Origin: Xylophilus sp. GOD-11R
GTDB lineage: Bacteria > Pseudomonadota > Gammaproteobacteria > Burkholderiales > Burkholderiaceae_C
Assembly (NCBI RefSeq): GCF_033546935.1
Contig: NZ_CP137854.1
Location: forward strand, 4,774,001 to 4,838,000
DNA length: 64,000 bases
Reading direction: 5' to 3'
The position numbers were made by a program, and so were the translations under genes. Under the pieces are notes generated by a model. It had not been told where the DNA came from, searched no databases, and saw nothing but the letters and a program-made list of their open reading frames with translations. Positions 1 through 10,997 of the stretch are shown here, piece by piece; within the stretch, counting starts at the first letter, position 1; each line of letters opens with the position of its first letter.

Positions 1-51
1 TTTTTCGGCATCGCTAAACTCCGCGTTCCGCGACAGCCCCGGTCAGCACCG

Positions 52-555
52 GTGATCCCCGTGATCGTCCCCAGAGCCCAAGTCAGCCTGATCTCGCCCT
101 CCACCCCTTCGGAGCTGGAAGCCGCGCGCGACATCATCCGCGAATACGCCTCCAGCCTCAATATTGACCTGGCCTTCCAGGAGATCGCGGACGAGCTGGA
201 AAAGCTTCCGGGCGAGTATGTCGAGCCCCGTGGCGGGCTGCTGCTGGCCTTGGTCGACGGTGCCGTCGCCGGCTGTTGCGCGTTGCGGCCGCTCGACGTT
301 TCGGACTATCCCAACGCCTGTGAGATGAAACGCCTGTTCGTGCGCCGCGCCTTTCGCGGATTCGGGCTCGGGCGGCAACTCGCCGAGGCGACACTCGATC
401 TCGCGCGCCGCGGCGGCTACGCCAATGTGCTGCTCGACACACTCGACGAGATGGAGTCGGCGCGGGTGCTCTATGCCGATCTTGGCTTCGAGGACATCCC
501 GCCCTACTACCACAACCCGATCGCCGGGGCCCACTATCTCAAGGCTTCGCTGTAG
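52..555 (+). CDS. GNAT family N-acetyltransferase
   Basis: A 167-residue protein with a single GNAT fold, predicted to transfer an acetyl group from acetyl-CoA to an amine. The acetyl-CoA site is the segment RRAFRGFGLGRQL around residues 99-111 (R/Q-x-x-G-x-G/A pattern). The C-terminal part (LYADLGFEDIPPYYHNP) is the usual beta6-beta7 end of amino-acid or small-molecule acetyltransferases. The chosen start is GTG at 52; an in-frame GTG at 61 is an alternative. The gene converges on the peroxiredoxin gene. The substrate cannot be predicted from sequence. Confidence 0.85.
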   Translation: MIPVIVPRAQVSLISPSTPSELEAARDIIREYASSLNIDLAFQEIADELEKLPGEYVEPRGGLLLALVDGAVAGCCALRPLDVSDYPNACEMKRLFVRRAFRGFGLGRQLAEATLDLARRGGYANVLLDTLDEMESARVLYADLGFEDIPPYYHNPIAGAHYLKASL

Positions 556-576
556 CGGTTGCTCCCGACGTCGGGT

Positions 577-598
577 AAGCCGCTATCAGGCGGCTTTT
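577..598 (+). terminator. Probable rho-independent terminator of the GNAT gene
   Basis: The inverted repeat AAGCCGC / GCGGCTT has a 6-nt loop and is followed by T's on the plus strand. It lies between two convergent genes and overlaps the last codons of the peroxiredoxin gene on the other strand. Confidence 0.5.
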
Positions 599-1095
599 GC
601 CTGGCCCAGCATCGTCGTCGCGTCACTGACCTCGAACTTGCCCGGCGCTTCCACGTTCAGCGTCTTCACGACGCCATCCTTCACCAGCATCGAATAGCGG
701 TTGCTACGCACGCCCATGCCGCGCGCCTGCAAGTCGAGCGTCAGGCCCAGCGCCTGCGCGAAAGCCGCGCTGCCGTCGGCAAGCATGCGCACCTTGCCGG
801 CAGTCTTCTGCTCGCGAGCCCAAGCCCCCATCACGAAGGCATCGTTGACGCTGAGGCACCAGATTTCATCGACACCGGCCATCTTGAAGGCGTCGGCGTT
901 TTCGACATACCCCGGCACGTGTTTGGCAGAGCAGGTCGGCGTGAATGCTCCCGGCACTGCAAATACCGCGACGGTCTTGCCGGCGAGCGATTTCTCGATG
1001 TCGACCGCATTCGGTCCGATGCTGCAGCCCTCGCCCTCGACTTCCGAATATTCCATCAGGGTGCCCGCAGGCAGTTTTTCGCCGACCTTGATCAT
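586..1095 (-). CDS. Peroxiredoxin (Prx5/redoxin type)
   Basis: A 169-residue thiol peroxidase that reduces hydrogen peroxide and alkyl hydroperoxides in the cytoplasm. The family motif PGAFTPTC gives the peroxidatic cysteine C55; C24 and C80 are further cysteines. The length matches stand-alone Prx5 proteins (about 160-170 aa). It follows the S10 ribosomal operon on the same strand but is separated from it by a strong terminator (1136-1162), so it is probably expressed on its own. Reducing partner unknown; there is no fused glutaredoxin domain. Confidence 0.93.
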   Translation of the reverse strand: MIKVGEKLPAGTLMEYSEVEGEGCSIGPNAVDIEKSLAGKTVAVFAVPGAFTPTCSAKHVPGYVENADAFKMAGVDEIWCLSVNDAFVMGAWAREQKTAGKVRMLADGSAAFAQALGLTLDLQARGMGVRSNRYSMLVKDGVVKTLNVEAPGKFEVSDATTMLGQAKAA

Positions 1096-1133
1096 GGAGT
1101 TTTCCTTCTTTCAAAAAATGAGAGTCAAAAATG

Positions 1134-1162
1134 AAAAACGGCCCACACGAGGTGGGCCGTTT
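1134..1162 (-). terminator. Rho-independent terminator of the S10 operon
   Basis: A perfect 11-bp stem (1136-1146 with 1152-1162, loop ACGAG) is followed on the minus strand by five T's. It lies just after rpsQ, so it ends the rplC-rpsQ transcript before the peroxiredoxin gene. Confidence 0.85.
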
Positions 1163-1193
1163 CAGGGGTGCACAAACGTGGACCCGGTCGTCT

Positions 1194-1463
1194 TCAGACG
1201 AGAACTGCCTTCTGGACCAGACGGGTGGCAACCCAGTTCTTGGTCTTGGAGATCGGACGGCTCTCGGTGATTTCGATGATGTCACCTGTGTGGAATTCAC
1301 CGGTTTCGTCGTGCGCGTGGTACTTGCTCGACTTGGCGACGATCTTGTCGTACACCGGGTGCTTAACGCGGCGTTCGACCAGAACGGTCACGGTCTTGGC
1401 ACGCTTGTCGCTGACCACCTTGCCAATCAAGGTGCGCTTGAGGGATTTTTTAGCTTCCGTCAT
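1194..1463 (-). CDS. rpsQ: 30S ribosomal protein S17
   Basis: An 89-residue S17 protein, a primary binder of the 5' domain of 16S rRNA in the 30S subunit. The OB-fold sequence is typical ([19 protein letters not shown] near the N terminus, then [16 protein letters not shown]). It is the last gene of the S10 operon, 9 nt after rpmC, and a terminator follows. In E. coli the spc operon (rplN onward) would come next; here it does not within the window. Confidence 0.98.
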   Translation of the reverse strand: MTEAKKSLKRTLIGKVVSDKRAKTVTVLVERRVKHPVYDKIVAKSSKYHAHDETGEFHTGDIIEITESRPISKTKNWVATRLVQKAVLV

Positions 1464-1472
1464 GTCGGCTCC

Positions 1473-1676
1473 TTACTTGGCGGCTTGCTTTTCAGCAAGG
1501 ATGGTCTTCGCACGAGCGATGTCACGGCGCGTGACGCGCAGCGAACGGACGTTCGTGAGTTGTTGCGTGGCTTTCTGCATGCGCAGACCGAAATGGGCCT
1601 TCTGCAGGTCCTTGATTTCGGCGGTCACGCCGGCAACGTCTTTTTGGCGCAGGTCAGCAGCTTTGGTCATTTCCAT
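1473..1676 (-). CDS. rpmC: 50S ribosomal protein L29
   Basis: A 67-residue L29 protein, a small helical hairpin near the nascent-chain exit tunnel that contacts L23. It starts [12 protein letters not shown] and has the usual length of about 63-70 aa. It lies between rplP and rpsQ with gaps of 8 and 9 nt. Confidence 0.97.
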   Translation of the reverse strand: MEMTKAADLRQKDVAGVTAEIKDLQKAHFGLRMQKATQQLTNVRSLRVTRRDIARAKTILAEKQAAK

Positions 1677-1684
1677 TCTCCTGA

Positions 1685-2101
1685 TCAGGCGCCGAGCTGG
1701 CGTGCGACGAACGTGGTGCGCAGCGGCAGCTTGGCAGCTGCCAGCTTGAACGCTTCACGGGCCAGTTCTTCCGGAACACCGACGATCTCGAAAACGATCT
1801 TGCCGGGCTGGATTTCAGCGACGTAGTACTCGGGGTTGCCCTTGCCGTTACCCATCCGCACTTCTGCGGGCTTGGTGGAGATCGGCTTGTCGGGGAACAC
1901 ACGGATCCAGATACGACCGCCACGCTTGACGTGACGGGAAATCGCACGACGTGCGGCTTCGAGCTGGCGGGCCGTGAGGCGGCCGCGATCGGTGCACTTC
2001 AGACCGAAGTCACCGAACGCCACCGAGTTGCCTCGGGTGGCGACGCCGGTGTTGCGGCCTTTTTGCTCCTTGCGGAACTTGCGGCGAGCGGGTTGCAGCA
2101 T
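1685..2101 (-). CDS. rplP: 50S ribosomal protein L16
   Basis: A 138-residue L16 protein, which organises the A-site side of the peptidyl transferase region of 23S rRNA. The N-terminal block [17 protein letters not shown] and the segment [15 protein letters not shown] are the family signatures. Length matches the family (about 137 aa). It lies between rpsC and rpmC in the S10 operon. Confidence 0.98.
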   Translation of the reverse strand: MLQPARRKFRKEQKGRNTGVATRGNSVAFGDFGLKCTDRGRLTARQLEAARRAISRHVKRGGRIWIRVFPDKPISTKPAEVRMGNGKGNPEYYVAEIQPGKIVFEIVGVPEELAREAFKLAAAKLPLRTTFVARQLGA

Positions 2102-2125
2102 GTTATTTCTTCCTTAAACGGCTGA

Positions 2126-3037
2126 TTACTCAGCCTTGGCACCGTCCGCTGCTGCAGCGGGCGCGGCTACCTTGCGGACGCGCTTAACGGTAGAGGGATC
2201 GACGGCACCGCCTGCACCGGCGGGCTTGTCGCTGCCATCGGCAGGGGCGACATTGCCACCGAACGTACGGCCACCATCGCGGCGGGGAGCACCGGCGCCC
2301 GGACCACGGCGGTCAGAACCAGGGCGATCGCCCGGACGACCATCGCGGCGCGGACCGCGCGGACGACGTTCTTCGTCACGCGGCTCGACAGCTGCGGGCA
2401 GGTCGTTGCGACCCAGCGTGTCACCCTTGTAGACCCAGACCTTGACGCCGATGACGCCGTAGGTGGTCTTGGCTTCCGAAACACCGTAGTCGATGTCGGC
2501 ACGCAGGGTGTGCAGCGGCACGCGGCCTTCGCGATACCACTCGGTACGAGCGATTTCGATGCCGTTCAGACGACCGGCGGACATGATCTTGATGCCCTGG
2601 GCGCCCAGACGCATCGCGTTCTGCATTGCGCGCTTCATGGCGCGGCGGAACATGATGCGCTTTTCGAGCTGCTGGGTGATCGAGTCGGCGATCAGCTTGG
2701 CATCGATTTCAGGCTTGCGCACTTCTTCGATGTTCACGGCGACCGGCACCTTCAAGCGGAGCGCGAGCTCCTTCTTCAGGTTCTCGATGTCTTCACCCTT
2801 CTTGCCGATCACCACGCCCGGACGTGCCGAGAAAATGGTGATGCGGGCGTTCTTGGCTGGACGCTCGATCAGGACGCGCGAAACCGCGGCGTTCTTGAGC
2901 TTCGTCTTCAGGTACTCACGAACCTTGATGTCTTCGCTCAGCATGCCGGCGAAATCACGGTTGTTCGCGTACCAGCGGCTGGCCCAGTTGCGGCTCACCG
3001 ACAGACGGAAGCCGGTAGGATGGATTTTCTGTCCCAT
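2126..3037 (-). CDS. rpsC: 30S ribosomal protein S3 with long C-terminal extension
   Basis: S3 binds the 3' domain of 16S rRNA at the mRNA entry channel. Residues 1-210 are a normal S3: [12 protein letters not shown] start, a KH domain around the [11 protein letters not shown] motif, then the C-terminal alpha/beta domain. The protein is 303 residues against about 230 in E. coli. Roughly the last 90 residues are a low-complexity tail rich in Arg, Gly, Pro, Asp and Ala. Long tails on S3 are known in Comamonadaceae; a function for this one is not evident. There is no frameshift: the tail is in frame up to the stop. Confidence 0.97.
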   Translation of the reverse strand: MGQKIHPTGFRLSVSRNWASRWYANNRDFAGMLSEDIKVREYLKTKLKNAAVSRVLIERPAKNARITIFSARPGVVIGKKGEDIENLKKELALRLKVPVAVNIEEVRKPEIDAKLIADSITQQLEKRIMFRRAMKRAMQNAMRLGAQGIKIMSAGRLNGIEIARTEWYREGRVPLHTLRADIDYGVSEAKTTYGVIGVKVWVYKGDTLGRNDLPAAVEPRDEERRPRGPRRDGRPGDRPGSDRRGPGAGAPRRDGGRTFGGNVAPADGSDKPAGAGGAVDPSTVKRVRKVAAPAAAADGAKAE

Positions 3038-3051
3038 ATTTCTTCCTGGCC

Positions 3052-3384
3052 TTAGTTGCCGACCGTCACGTAGACGTGGCAGGTGGGCTTGCTGATGCGA
3101 TTGCCGCGACCCTTGGCACGCGCGGTGAAGCGCTTGAGGGTGGTGCCCTGCTCGACGTAGATGGTCTTGACCTTCAGTTCGTCGATGTCGGCGCCGTCGT
3201 TGTGCTCGGCGTTGGCAATAGCAGACTCCAGCACCTTTTTAACGATGCCGGCGGCCTTCTTCTGGGTGAAGGACAGGATGTTCAGGGCTTGATCGACCTT
3301 CTTGCCGCGGATCAGGTCGGCAACCAGCCGGCCCTTGTCCACGGAGAGGCGAACGCCACGGAGGACTGCACGAGTTTCGGACAT
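3052..3384 (-). CDS. rplV: 50S ribosomal protein L22
   Basis: A 110-residue L22 protein, which lines the nascent-peptide exit tunnel with its extended hairpin. The start [14 protein letters not shown] and the hairpin region [13 protein letters not shown] are typical, and the length matches the family. It lies between rpsS (9 nt) and rpsC (14 nt). Confidence 0.98.
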   Translation of the reverse strand: MSETRAVLRGVRLSVDKGRLVADLIRGKKVDQALNILSFTQKKAAGIVKKVLESAIANAEHNDGADIDELKVKTIYVEQGTTLKRFTARAKGRGNRISKPTCHVYVTVGN

Positions 3385-3393
3385 GTCTGCTCC

Positions 3394-3672
3394 TTACTTC
3401 TTCTGGACTTTTTTGTCCGCGGGATGGCCCTTGAAGGTGCGCGTCAGGGCGAATTCGCCGAGCTTGTGGCCCACCATCTGGTCGGTGATATAGACCGGCA
3501 CGTGTTGCTTGCCGTTGTGGACCGCGATGGTCAGACCGATGAAATCGGGCAGCACCATGGAGCGACGCGACCAGGTCTTGATCGGCTTCTTGTCCTTGCC
3601 GGTGACGGCCTTGTCGACCTTCGCCACCAGGTGATGGTCAACAAACGGACCCTTTTTAAGAGAGCGAGTCAT
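3394..3672 (-). CDS. rpsS: 30S ribosomal protein S19
   Basis: A 92-residue S19 protein of the 30S head that forms a complex with S13. The start [15 protein letters not shown] and the [16 protein letters not shown] block are the family signature. It lies 10 nt after rplB. Confidence 0.98.
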   Translation of the reverse strand: MTRSLKKGPFVDHHLVAKVDKAVTGKDKKPIKTWSRRSMVLPDFIGLTIAVHNGKQHVPVYITDQMVGHKLGEFALTRTFKGHPADKKVQKK

Positions 3673-3682
3673 TTGTCAATCC

Positions 3683-4507
3683 TTACTTCTTGCGGCGCGA
3701 CACGATCATGGACTGCGTGCGCTTGTTATTGCGGGTACGGTAGCCCTTGGTCAGGTTGCCCCAAGGATCCACAGGCGCCATGCCGGTGCCGGTGCGGCCT
3801 TCGCCACCACCGTGCGGGTGATCGACCGGGTTCATGGCCACGCCGCGAACCGTCGGACGAATACCCATCCAGCGCTTGACGCCGGCCTTGCCCAGTTGGC
3901 GAAGGCTGTGTTCTTCGTTGGCGACTTCACCGATGGTGGCGCGGCACTCGATGTGGATCTTGCGAACCTCACCGGAGCGCAGGCGGACCTGGGCGTAGAT
4001 GCCTTCACGAGCCAGCAGCGTCGCGGAGGTGCCAGCCGAGCGGCAGATCTGCGCGCCCTTGCCAGGCTGCAGTTCGATCGCATGGATGGTCGAACCCACC
4101 GGGATGTTGCGGATCGGCAGGGTGTTGCCGGCGCGGATCGGCGCTTCGGCGCCCGACATCAGCGTTGCACCCGGCTCCACGCCACGCGGAGCGATGATGT
4201 AGCGACGCTCGCCGTCGGCATACACCACCAGGGCGATGTGCGCGGTACGGTTCGGATCGTATTCAATACGCTCGACCTTGGCCGGAATACCGTCCTTGTT
4301 GCGAACGAAGTCGACAACACGGTAATGATGCTTGTGGCCGCCGCCGCGATGGCGAATGGTGATGTGACCGTTGTTGTTACGGCCGGCTGCCTGGAACTGG
4401 GGTTCCAGCAGCGGTGCGTGCGGAGCACCCTTGTACAGGTGATCACGCGTGACCTTGACCACGGCACGTTGGCCGGGCGAGGTCGGTTTCATCTTGATGA
4501 CAGCCAT
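3683..4507 (-). CDS. rplB: 50S ribosomal protein L2
   Basis: A 274-residue L2 protein needed for subunit joining and peptidyl transfer. The C-terminal motif [13 protein letters not shown] contains the conserved histidine near the catalytic centre. Length matches the family. It lies 2 nt after rplW, so the two are probably translationally coupled. Confidence 0.98.
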   Translation of the reverse strand: MAVIKMKPTSPGQRAVVKVTRDHLYKGAPHAPLLEPQFQAAGRNNNGHITIRHRGGGHKHHYRVVDFVRNKDGIPAKVERIEYDPNRTAHIALVVYADGERRYIIAPRGVEPGATLMSGAEAPIRAGNTLPIRNIPVGSTIHAIELQPGKGAQICRSAGTSATLLAREGIYAQVRLRSGEVRKIHIECRATIGEVANEEHSLRQLGKAGVKRWMGIRPTVRGVAMNPVDHPHGGGEGRTGTGMAPVDPWGNLTKGYRTRNNKRTQSMIVSRRKK

Positions 4508-4509
4508 GA

Positions 4510-4845
4510 TTACGCAGCCTCCCCGGACAGGTTCAGCTCTTGGCCCGGCTTCAGCGTGACGTACGCCTTGCGGACATTATCGCGACGACCGAAAGACTTG
4601 CCGAAACGCTTGGCCTTGCCCTTGGTATTGAGCACGGAGACACCCTTGACCTCGACCTTGAACAGCAGTTCGACCGCTGCCTTGATCTCGGGCTTGGTGG
4701 CGTCCTGCAGCACCTTGAAGGTCACTGCGTTGGACTTTTCGCCGACCAGCGTTGCCTTCTCGGAAACGATGGGCGCGACGAGGACGGACATCAGTCGGCC
4801 TTCGGCGAAGGTGCGCTGAGCGGGAGTGGGATTGACGCGGCTCAT
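4510..4845 (-). CDS. rplW: 50S ribosomal protein L23
   Basis: L23 sits at the exit tunnel and is the docking site for trigger factor and SRP. The core [13 protein letters not shown] and the C-terminal [12 protein letters not shown] are typical. The chosen ATG at 4845 overlaps the rplD stop in an ATGA arrangement and gives 111 residues; an internal Met at residue 19 ([12 protein letters not shown]) would give a shorter protein of about 93 residues. The overlap favours the longer form. Confidence 0.96.
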   Translation of the reverse strand: MSRVNPTPAQRTFAEGRLMSVLVAPIVSEKATLVGEKSNAVTFKVLQDATKPEIKAAVELLFKVEVKGVSVLNTKGKAKRFGKSFGRRDNVRKAYVTLKPGQELNLSGEAA

Positions 4846-5459
4846 GCGAACATCTCCTTGAGCTTGTCGACGGCACCCTTGGTCACGACGACCTTCTTGA
4901 AGTGAACCAGCGACACCGGATCGGCGTAACGCGGCTCGACGACGAGGACGTTGGTCAGGTTGCGCGAAGCCAGGTACAGGTTCTCGTCGACTTCTTCGGC
5001 GATGACCAGCACGGATTCGAGGTTCATCGCCTTGAACTTGGCGGCCAGCGCCTTGGTCTTGGGCGAATCGACGGTCAGCGAATCGACGACCACCAGGCGG
5101 CCTTCACGAGCCAGCTGCGAGTAGATCGAAGCCATACCGGCGCGGTACATCTTCTTGTTGATCTTCTGCGTGAAGTTTTCGTCCGGGCTGTTCGGGAAGG
5201 TGCGACCGCCCCCACGCCACAGCGGCGAGGACGTCATACCGGCGCGAGCGCGGCCGGTGCCCTTTTGCTTGAACGGCTTCTTGGTGGAGTGATGGACCTG
5301 TTCACGATCCTTCTGAGCGCGGGTGCCCTGGCGTGCGTTGGCACGGTAGGCGACCACGATCTGGTGGATCAGGTCTTCGTTGTAGGCGCGGCCGAAAACG
5401 GTTTCGGGCACTTCGAATTTCGAAGCCTGGCCTTGTTCGTTCAGGAGTTCGAGTTCCAT
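4842..5459 (-). CDS. rplD: 50S ribosomal protein L4
   Basis: A 205-residue L4 protein of the exit tunnel; in E. coli L4 also represses the S10 operon through its leader RNA. The tunnel loop [19 protein letters not shown] and the segment [19 protein letters not shown] are conserved. Its start codon overlaps the rplC stop by one base (TAATG), and its stop overlaps the rplW start, so translation of the three is coupled. Confidence 0.98.
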   Translation of the reverse strand: MELELLNEQGQASKFEVPETVFGRAYNEDLIHQIVVAYRANARQGTRAQKDREQVHHSTKKPFKQKGTGRARAGMTSSPLWRGGGRTFPNSPDENFTQKINKKMYRAGMASIYSQLAREGRLVVVDSLTVDSPKTKALAAKFKAMNLESVLVIAEEVDENLYLASRNLTNVLVVEPRYADPVSLVHFKKVVVTKGAVDKLKEMFA

Positions 5460-6136
5460 TACTTCGCTCCCTTGTCGGCTGCCTTGGCCTTGATGGCCGG
5501 GCGAACGGTGACGAAGCCGCCCTTGGCGCCGGGAATTGCACCCTTGATCATCAGCAGCTGACGCGCTTCATCCACACGGATCACGTCCAGGTTCTGGACG
5601 GTGGTGGTGACATCACCGCGGTGGCCGGACATCTTCTTGCCCGGAAACACGCGACCAGGATCTTGCGCCATGGAAATCGAGCCCGGCACGTTGTGCGAAC
5701 GGCTGTTGCCGTGCGACGCGCGCTGCGACTTGAAGTTGTGACGCTTGATGGTGCCGGTGAAGCCTTTGCCGATGGAGGTGCCTTGCACGTCCACTTGCTG
5801 ACCCACGGTGAACAGGGCTTCCGCCTTGATCACGCCGCCGGCGGCGTATTGCCCGGCGGTATCGGCCGTGACGCGGAATTCGCGCACGATTTCGCCGGCT
5901 TCGACGCCGGCCTTGGCCAGATGACCGGCCTGGGGCTTGCTGACGCGCGATGCCTTGCGGGCACCGAAGGTCACTTGCAAGGCCACATAGCCATCGGTCT
6001 CTTGGGCCTTGACTTGGGTCACGCGGTTGTTGGACACGTCCACTACCGTGACAGGCACTGCATCGCCGTCATCGGTGAAGAGGCGCATCATGCCCACCTT
6101 GCGGCCCAGCAACCCAGGGGAGTTGCTTTGACTCAT
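5459..6136 (-). CDS. rplC: 50S ribosomal protein L3
   Basis: A 225-residue L3 protein, one of the first proteins to assemble on 23S rRNA. The start [18 protein letters not shown] at 6136 was chosen because the frame upstream runs into the promoter region. The loop with [14 protein letters not shown], including the glutamine-bearing tip, is typical. It is the first gene after an internal terminator and promoter, so it heads its own transcription unit, unlike E. coli where rpsJ is first. Confidence 0.97.
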   Translation of the reverse strand: MSQSNSPGLLGRKVGMMRLFTDDGDAVPVTVVDVSNNRVTQVKAQETDGYVALQVTFGARKASRVSKPQAGHLAKAGVEAGEIVREFRVTADTAGQYAAGGVIKAEALFTVGQQVDVQGTSIGKGFTGTIKRHNFKSQRASHGNSRSHNVPGSISMAQDPGRVFPGKKMSGHRGDVTTTVQNLDVIRVDEARQLLMIKGAIPGAKGGFVTVRPAIKAKAADKGAK

Positions 6137-6300
6137 GGTTTTTCTCCGAAACTCCCACCGCAGCCACTGCAATTGGCGACTACGTTCCTGAACCGTCGAC
6201 CGATTGGCCGCGCGGCACGGATGAGAGAAGGTTAATAAAAACTGCGCAATTCGTTTTTTTGACAACGACAAAACGTTGCCCAAAATTTGCGCAGCCCGTG

Positions 6301-6329
6301 AATGTAGCATGGCGCATTAGGGTCGGCAA
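6301..6329 (-). promoter_or_regulatory. Promoter for rplC and downstream ribosomal genes
   Basis: On the minus strand a -35 box TTGCCG (6324-6329) is separated by exactly 17 bp from an extended -10 box TGC-TACATT (-10 at 6301-6306). It lies between the rpsJ terminator and the rplC start, leaving a leader of about 160 nt that could hold an L4-type autoregulation site. Boxes read by eye. Confidence 0.7.
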
Positions 6330-6350
6330 GGCTTTGTGAGTCCGGGCATG

Positions 6351-6388
6351 AAAAAACCCCGCCTGGTGTTGCCACCAGGCGGGGTTTT
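6351..6388 (-). terminator. Strong rho-independent terminator after rpsJ
   Basis: A perfect 12-bp GC-rich stem (6357-6368 with 6373-6384, loop TTGC) is followed on the minus strand by six T's. A T4 on the other side makes it partly bidirectional. It separates rpsL-rpsG-fusA-tuf-rpsJ from rplC onward. Confidence 0.92.
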
Positions 6389-6409
6389 CAACGCCGGAGC
6401 GCTCTTTTC

Positions 6410-6721
6410 TTACTGCAGCTTGATTTCGACGTCGACGCCTGCTGGCAGGTCGAGCTTCATCAGCGCGTCGACGGTCTTGTCGGTCGGGTCGACGATGTCC
6501 ATCAGGCGCTGATGCGTACGGATTTCGAACTGGTCACGGCTGGACTTGTTCACGTGCGGCGAGCGCAGGATGTCGAAGCGCTTCATGCGGGTCGGCAGGG
6601 GCACGGGGCCCTTGACGATCGCACCGGTACGCTTGGCGGTGTCGACGATTTCTGCCGCGGACTGGTCGATCAACTTGTAATCGAAAGCCTTCAGGCGGAT
6701 ACGGATCATTTGCTTGCTCAT
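6410..6721 (-). CDS. rpsJ: 30S ribosomal protein S10
   Basis: A 103-residue S10 protein, the family's exact usual length; it also works as NusE in transcription antitermination. The start [17 protein letters not shown] at 6721 was chosen over an in-frame upstream extension that would reach into tuf. It is 25 nt after tuf and before a strong terminator, so it belongs to the str transcript and not to the rplC unit. Confidence 0.98.
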   Translation of the reverse strand: MSKQMIRIRLKAFDYKLIDQSAAEIVDTAKRTGAIVKGPVPLPTRMKRFDILRSPHVNKSSRDQFEIRTHQRLMDIVDPTDKTVDALMKLDLPAGVDVEIKLQ

Positions 6722-6746
6722 GGTCGTGTTCCTTCGAGGTTGACGA

Positions 6747-7937
<1,191 letters not shown>

Positions 7938-8082
7938 TTCTATTCCTAGGTAAAGAGCTATGCCCGTGATTGGGTTTTAGGTCTGCACCGTGTTGCTGAT
8001 TCCCCACCACGGGCAGCGGGGGCACACGATCGCAGACCGATTCATCCCAGCTTGCGAACCATCTCCGCTGCCTTACCAAGAG

Positions 8083-8163
8083 GTGCCGAGGACCGGCTTG
8101 GCCGGTCCGCCAGCGCCGCCCCTGGAAGGGGAAGGCGAAGACACGAAGTGCGCAGCCTGGGGT
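8083..8163 (-). repeat. Stop-proximal repeat element, family A (copy after fusA)
   Basis: On the minus strand the element starts with CCCCAGGCT 7 nt after the fusA stop. It continues with the core GCACTTCGTGTCTTCGCC, a C4/G4 hairpin, and a second perfect hairpin GACCGGC-TTG-GCCGGTC (8091-8107). The same core occurs after corA (17706 on) and after the mlaE-like gene (22029 down). The remaining 145 nt to tuf show no gene. Confidence 0.8.
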
Positions 8164-8169
8164 CGCGCC

Positions 8170-10269
8170 TTATTTAGCGCGAGCGGCCATGATGGCTTCG
8201 GCGACGTTACGGGGAGCTTCGGCGTAGTGCTTGAACTCCATCGTGTAGGTCGCGCGGCCTTGCGACATCGAACGCAGCGTGGTCGAGTAGCCGAACATTT
8301 CCGACAGCGGGACTTCGGCCTTGATGGCCTTGCCGCCACCGACCATGTCGTCCATGCCCTGGACCATGCCGCGACGCGAGGACAGGTCGCCCATCACGTT
8401 GCCGGCGTAGTCTTCCGGCGTTTCGACTTCCACGGCCATCATCGGCTCAAGGATGACCGGGTTGGCCTTCTTGGCACCTTCCTTGAAACCGAAGATGGCG
8501 GCCATCTTGAAGGCCAGTTCGTTCGAGTCCACGTCGTGGTACGAGCCGAAGTGCAGGGTGACCTTGACGTCGACGACCGGGTAACCGGCCAGCACGCCCT
8601 GGGTCACCGCTTCGTTGATGCCCTTTTCCACGGCCGGGATGAATTCGCGCGGAACCACACCACCCTTGATCGCATCGACGAATTCGACGCCCTTGCCGGC
8701 TTCGTTTGGCTCGATCTTGAGCACCACATGGCCGTATTGGCCCTTACCGCCAGACTGGCGCACGAACTTGCCTTCGGCCTCTTCGACGGTCTTGCGGATG
8801 GTTTCGCGGTAGGCCACCTGCGGCTTGCCGACGTTGGCTTCGACGCCGAATTCACGCTTCATGCGGTCGACGATGATTTCCAGGTGGAGCTCGCCCATGC
8901 CGGAAATGATGGTCTGGCCGGATTCTTCGTCGGTCTTCACGCGGAAAGACGGATCTTCCTGCGCCAGGCGCTGCAGCGCGATACCCATCTTCTCCTGGTC
9001 GGCCTTGGTCTTGGGTTCGACGGCCTGGGAGATCACCGATTCCGGGAACACCATGCGTTCGAGGGTGACGACGGCCGACGGGTCGCACAGGGTTTCGCCC
9101 GTGGTGACTTCCTTCAGGCCCACGCAGGCGGCGATGTCGCCGGCGCGGATTTCACCCACTTCTTCGCGGTTGTTGGCGTGCATCTGCACGATACGGCCGA
9201 TACGCTCCTTCTTGCCACGAACCGGGTTGAAGACGCTGTCGCCCTTGGTCAGCACGCCGGAATAGACGCGCACGAAGGTCAGCTGGCCGACGAAGGGGTC
9301 GGTCATCAGCTTGAAAGCCAGCGCCGAGAACTTTTCGGCGTCGTCGGCCTTGCGAACCACCGGCTGGTCGTCTTCGTCGGTGCCCGAAACCGGTGGAATG
9401 TCGGTAGGAGCCGGCATGTAGTCGATCACGGCGTCGAGCATGGCCTGCACGCCCTTGTTCTTGAAGGCGGAGCCACAGAGCATCGGCTGGATCTCGCCGG
9501 CGATGGTGCGGGTACGCAGTGCCAGCTTGATTTCAGCTTCCGTCAGTTCCTCGCCTTCGAGGTACTTGTTCATGAGCTCTTCGCTGGCTTCGGCAGCGGC
9601 TTCGACCAGCTTCTCGCGGTATTCGTTGCAGACATCGGCGATGTTCGCCGGGATGTCGCCGTACTGGAAGGTGACGCCCTTGTCTTCGTCCCAGATGATG
9701 GCCTTCATCTTGACGAGATCGACGATGCCCTGGAAGTGCTCTTCGGCACCGATCGGGATCTGGATGACGACCGGGTTGGCCTTCAGGCGATCCACCATCA
9801 TCTGGCGCACGCGCAGGAAATCGGCGCCGGTACGGTCCATCTTGTTGACGAACGCGAGGCGGGGTACCTTGTACTTGTTGGCCTGGCGCCAGACGGTCTC
9901 GGACTGCGGCTGCACGCCACCCACCGCGTCGTACACCATGACGGCGCCGTCGAGCACGCGCATCGAGCGCTCGACTTCGATGGTAAAGTCGACGTGGCCC
10001 GGGGTGTCGATGATGTTGATGCGGTGCTCGTCGTAGTTCGACGCCATGCCCTTCCAGAAGCAGGTGGTGGCAGCCGAGGTGATCGTGATGCCACGCTCCT
10101 GCTCCTGCTCCATCCAGTCCATCGTGGCGGCACCGTCGTGCACTTCACCGATCTTGTGGTTCACACCGGTGTAGAACAGGATGCGCTCGGTGGTGGTGGT
10201 CTTGCCGGCGTCGATGTGCGCGGAAATACCGATGTTGCGGTAGCGCTCGATGGGGGTCTTGCGGGACAT
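8170..10269 (-). CDS. fusA: Elongation factor G
   Basis: A 699-residue translocase GTPase that moves tRNA and mRNA after peptide bond formation and acts in ribosome recycling. The P-loop AHIDAGKT is at residues 17-24, followed by DTPGHVDF and NKMDR. The start [14 protein letters not shown] at 10269 was chosen over a 12-codon extension without similarity to the family. It lies between rpsG and tuf. A long hairpin sits in its 5' leader (10292-10331) and a repeat element follows its stop. Confidence 0.99.
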   Translation of the reverse strand: MSRKTPIERYRNIGISAHIDAGKTTTTERILFYTGVNHKIGEVHDGAATMDWMEQEQERGITITSAATTCFWKGMASNYDEHRINIIDTPGHVDFTIEVERSMRVLDGAVMVYDAVGGVQPQSETVWRQANKYKVPRLAFVNKMDRTGADFLRVRQMMVDRLKANPVVIQIPIGAEEHFQGIVDLVKMKAIIWDEDKGVTFQYGDIPANIADVCNEYREKLVEAAAEASEELMNKYLEGEELTEAEIKLALRTRTIAGEIQPMLCGSAFKNKGVQAMLDAVIDYMPAPTDIPPVSGTDEDDQPVVRKADDAEKFSALAFKLMTDPFVGQLTFVRVYSGVLTKGDSVFNPVRGKKERIGRIVQMHANNREEVGEIRAGDIAACVGLKEVTTGETLCDPSAVVTLERMVFPESVISQAVEPKTKADQEKMGIALQRLAQEDPSFRVKTDEESGQTIISGMGELHLEIIVDRMKREFGVEANVGKPQVAYRETIRKTVEEAEGKFVRQSGGKGQYGHVVLKIEPNEAGKGVEFVDAIKGGVVPREFIPAVEKGINEAVTQGVLAGYPVVDVKVTLHFGSYHDVDSNELAFKMAAIFGFKEGAKKANPVILEPMMAVEVETPEDYAGNVMGDLSSRRGMVQGMDDMVGGGKAIKAEVPLSEMFGYSTTLRSMSQGRATYTMEFKHYAEAPRNVAEAIMAARAK

Positions 10270-10291
10270 GAAAATTACTCCGTTAACGGAC

Positions 10292-10331
10292 GGAAGCCCG
10301 CCCACCCCAGAAATGGGTGGATCGGGCTTCC
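10292..10331 (-). other. Long intercistronic hairpin between rpsG and fusA
   Basis: A perfect 9-bp outer stem (GGAAGCCCG / CGGGCTTCC, 10292-10300 with 10323-10331) encloses an inner CCCACC / GGGTGG stem. There is no T-run, so it does not look like a terminator. It ends 22 nt before the fusA start. It could be a mRNA processing, stability or translational control site. Confidence 0.6.
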
Positions 10332-10366
10332 GGCCAGTCTATTTTGAGAGACGGCTGTGACAGCTT

Positions 10367-10840
10367 TTAGAAGCGGAAGTGGCTGAAGGCCTTGTTGGCT
10401 TCTGCCATGCGGTGCACTTCGTCACGCTTCTTCATGGCGCCGCCACGGCCTTCGGTGGCTTCGAGCAGCTCGTTGGCCAGACGCTGGGCCATCGACTTCT
10501 CGCCACGCTTGCGGGCGGCTTCCTTGATCCAGCGCATCGACAGCGCCAGGCGACGCACCGGGCGCACTTCGACCGGCACCTGGTAGTTGGCGCCACCGAC
10601 GCGGCGGGACTTCACTTCGACCATGGGCTTGACGTTGTTGATGGCAACGACGAAGGCTTCCAGCGGGTCCTTGTCAGGATTCTTCTTCTCGATCAGGTCG
10701 AGCGCGCCGTAGATGATGCGCTCGGCAACGGCCTTCTTGCCGCCTTCCATGATCACGTTCATGAACTTCGAGAGTTCGACATTGCCGTACTTGGGATCCG
10801 GCAGGATTTCACGTTTAGGGACTTCGCGACGACGTGGCAT
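10367..10840 (-). CDS. rpsG: 30S ribosomal protein S7
   Basis: A 157-residue S7 protein, the assembly initiator of the 30S head and, in E. coli, the translational repressor of the str operon. The start [19 protein letters not shown] and the segment [16 protein letters not shown] are family signatures. The gap to rpsL is 157 nt, long enough for an S7-binding control site as in E. coli, though I could not identify one. Confidence 0.98.
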   Translation of the reverse strand: MPRRREVPKREILPDPKYGNVELSKFMNVIMEGGKKAVAERIIYGALDLIEKKNPDKDPLEAFVVAINNVKPMVEVKSRRVGGANYQVPVEVRPVRRLALSMRWIKEAARKRGEKSMAQRLANELLEATEGRGGAMKKRDEVHRMAEANKAFSHFRF

Positions 10841-10997
10841 TTTTCACCTCTTGATTTGCTTCAGTTGGCACCCTTGGCGGATGCCGCGAGAGCCAGATGG
10901 AACTCTCACTTACTCGACCCGGAACATCGGGTCACTACGCTGCAACTCCGCGCCACGCGGAAAACAGCACCTTGGAAAACGAACGAAAGCGCAGGGC

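Noticed and set aside
7990..10347. A 785-codon open frame on the plus strand opposite fusA
   Set aside because: It is the antisense shadow of fusA caused by high GC and codon bias; the product is rich in His, Asp, Val and Gly as is usual for such shadows.
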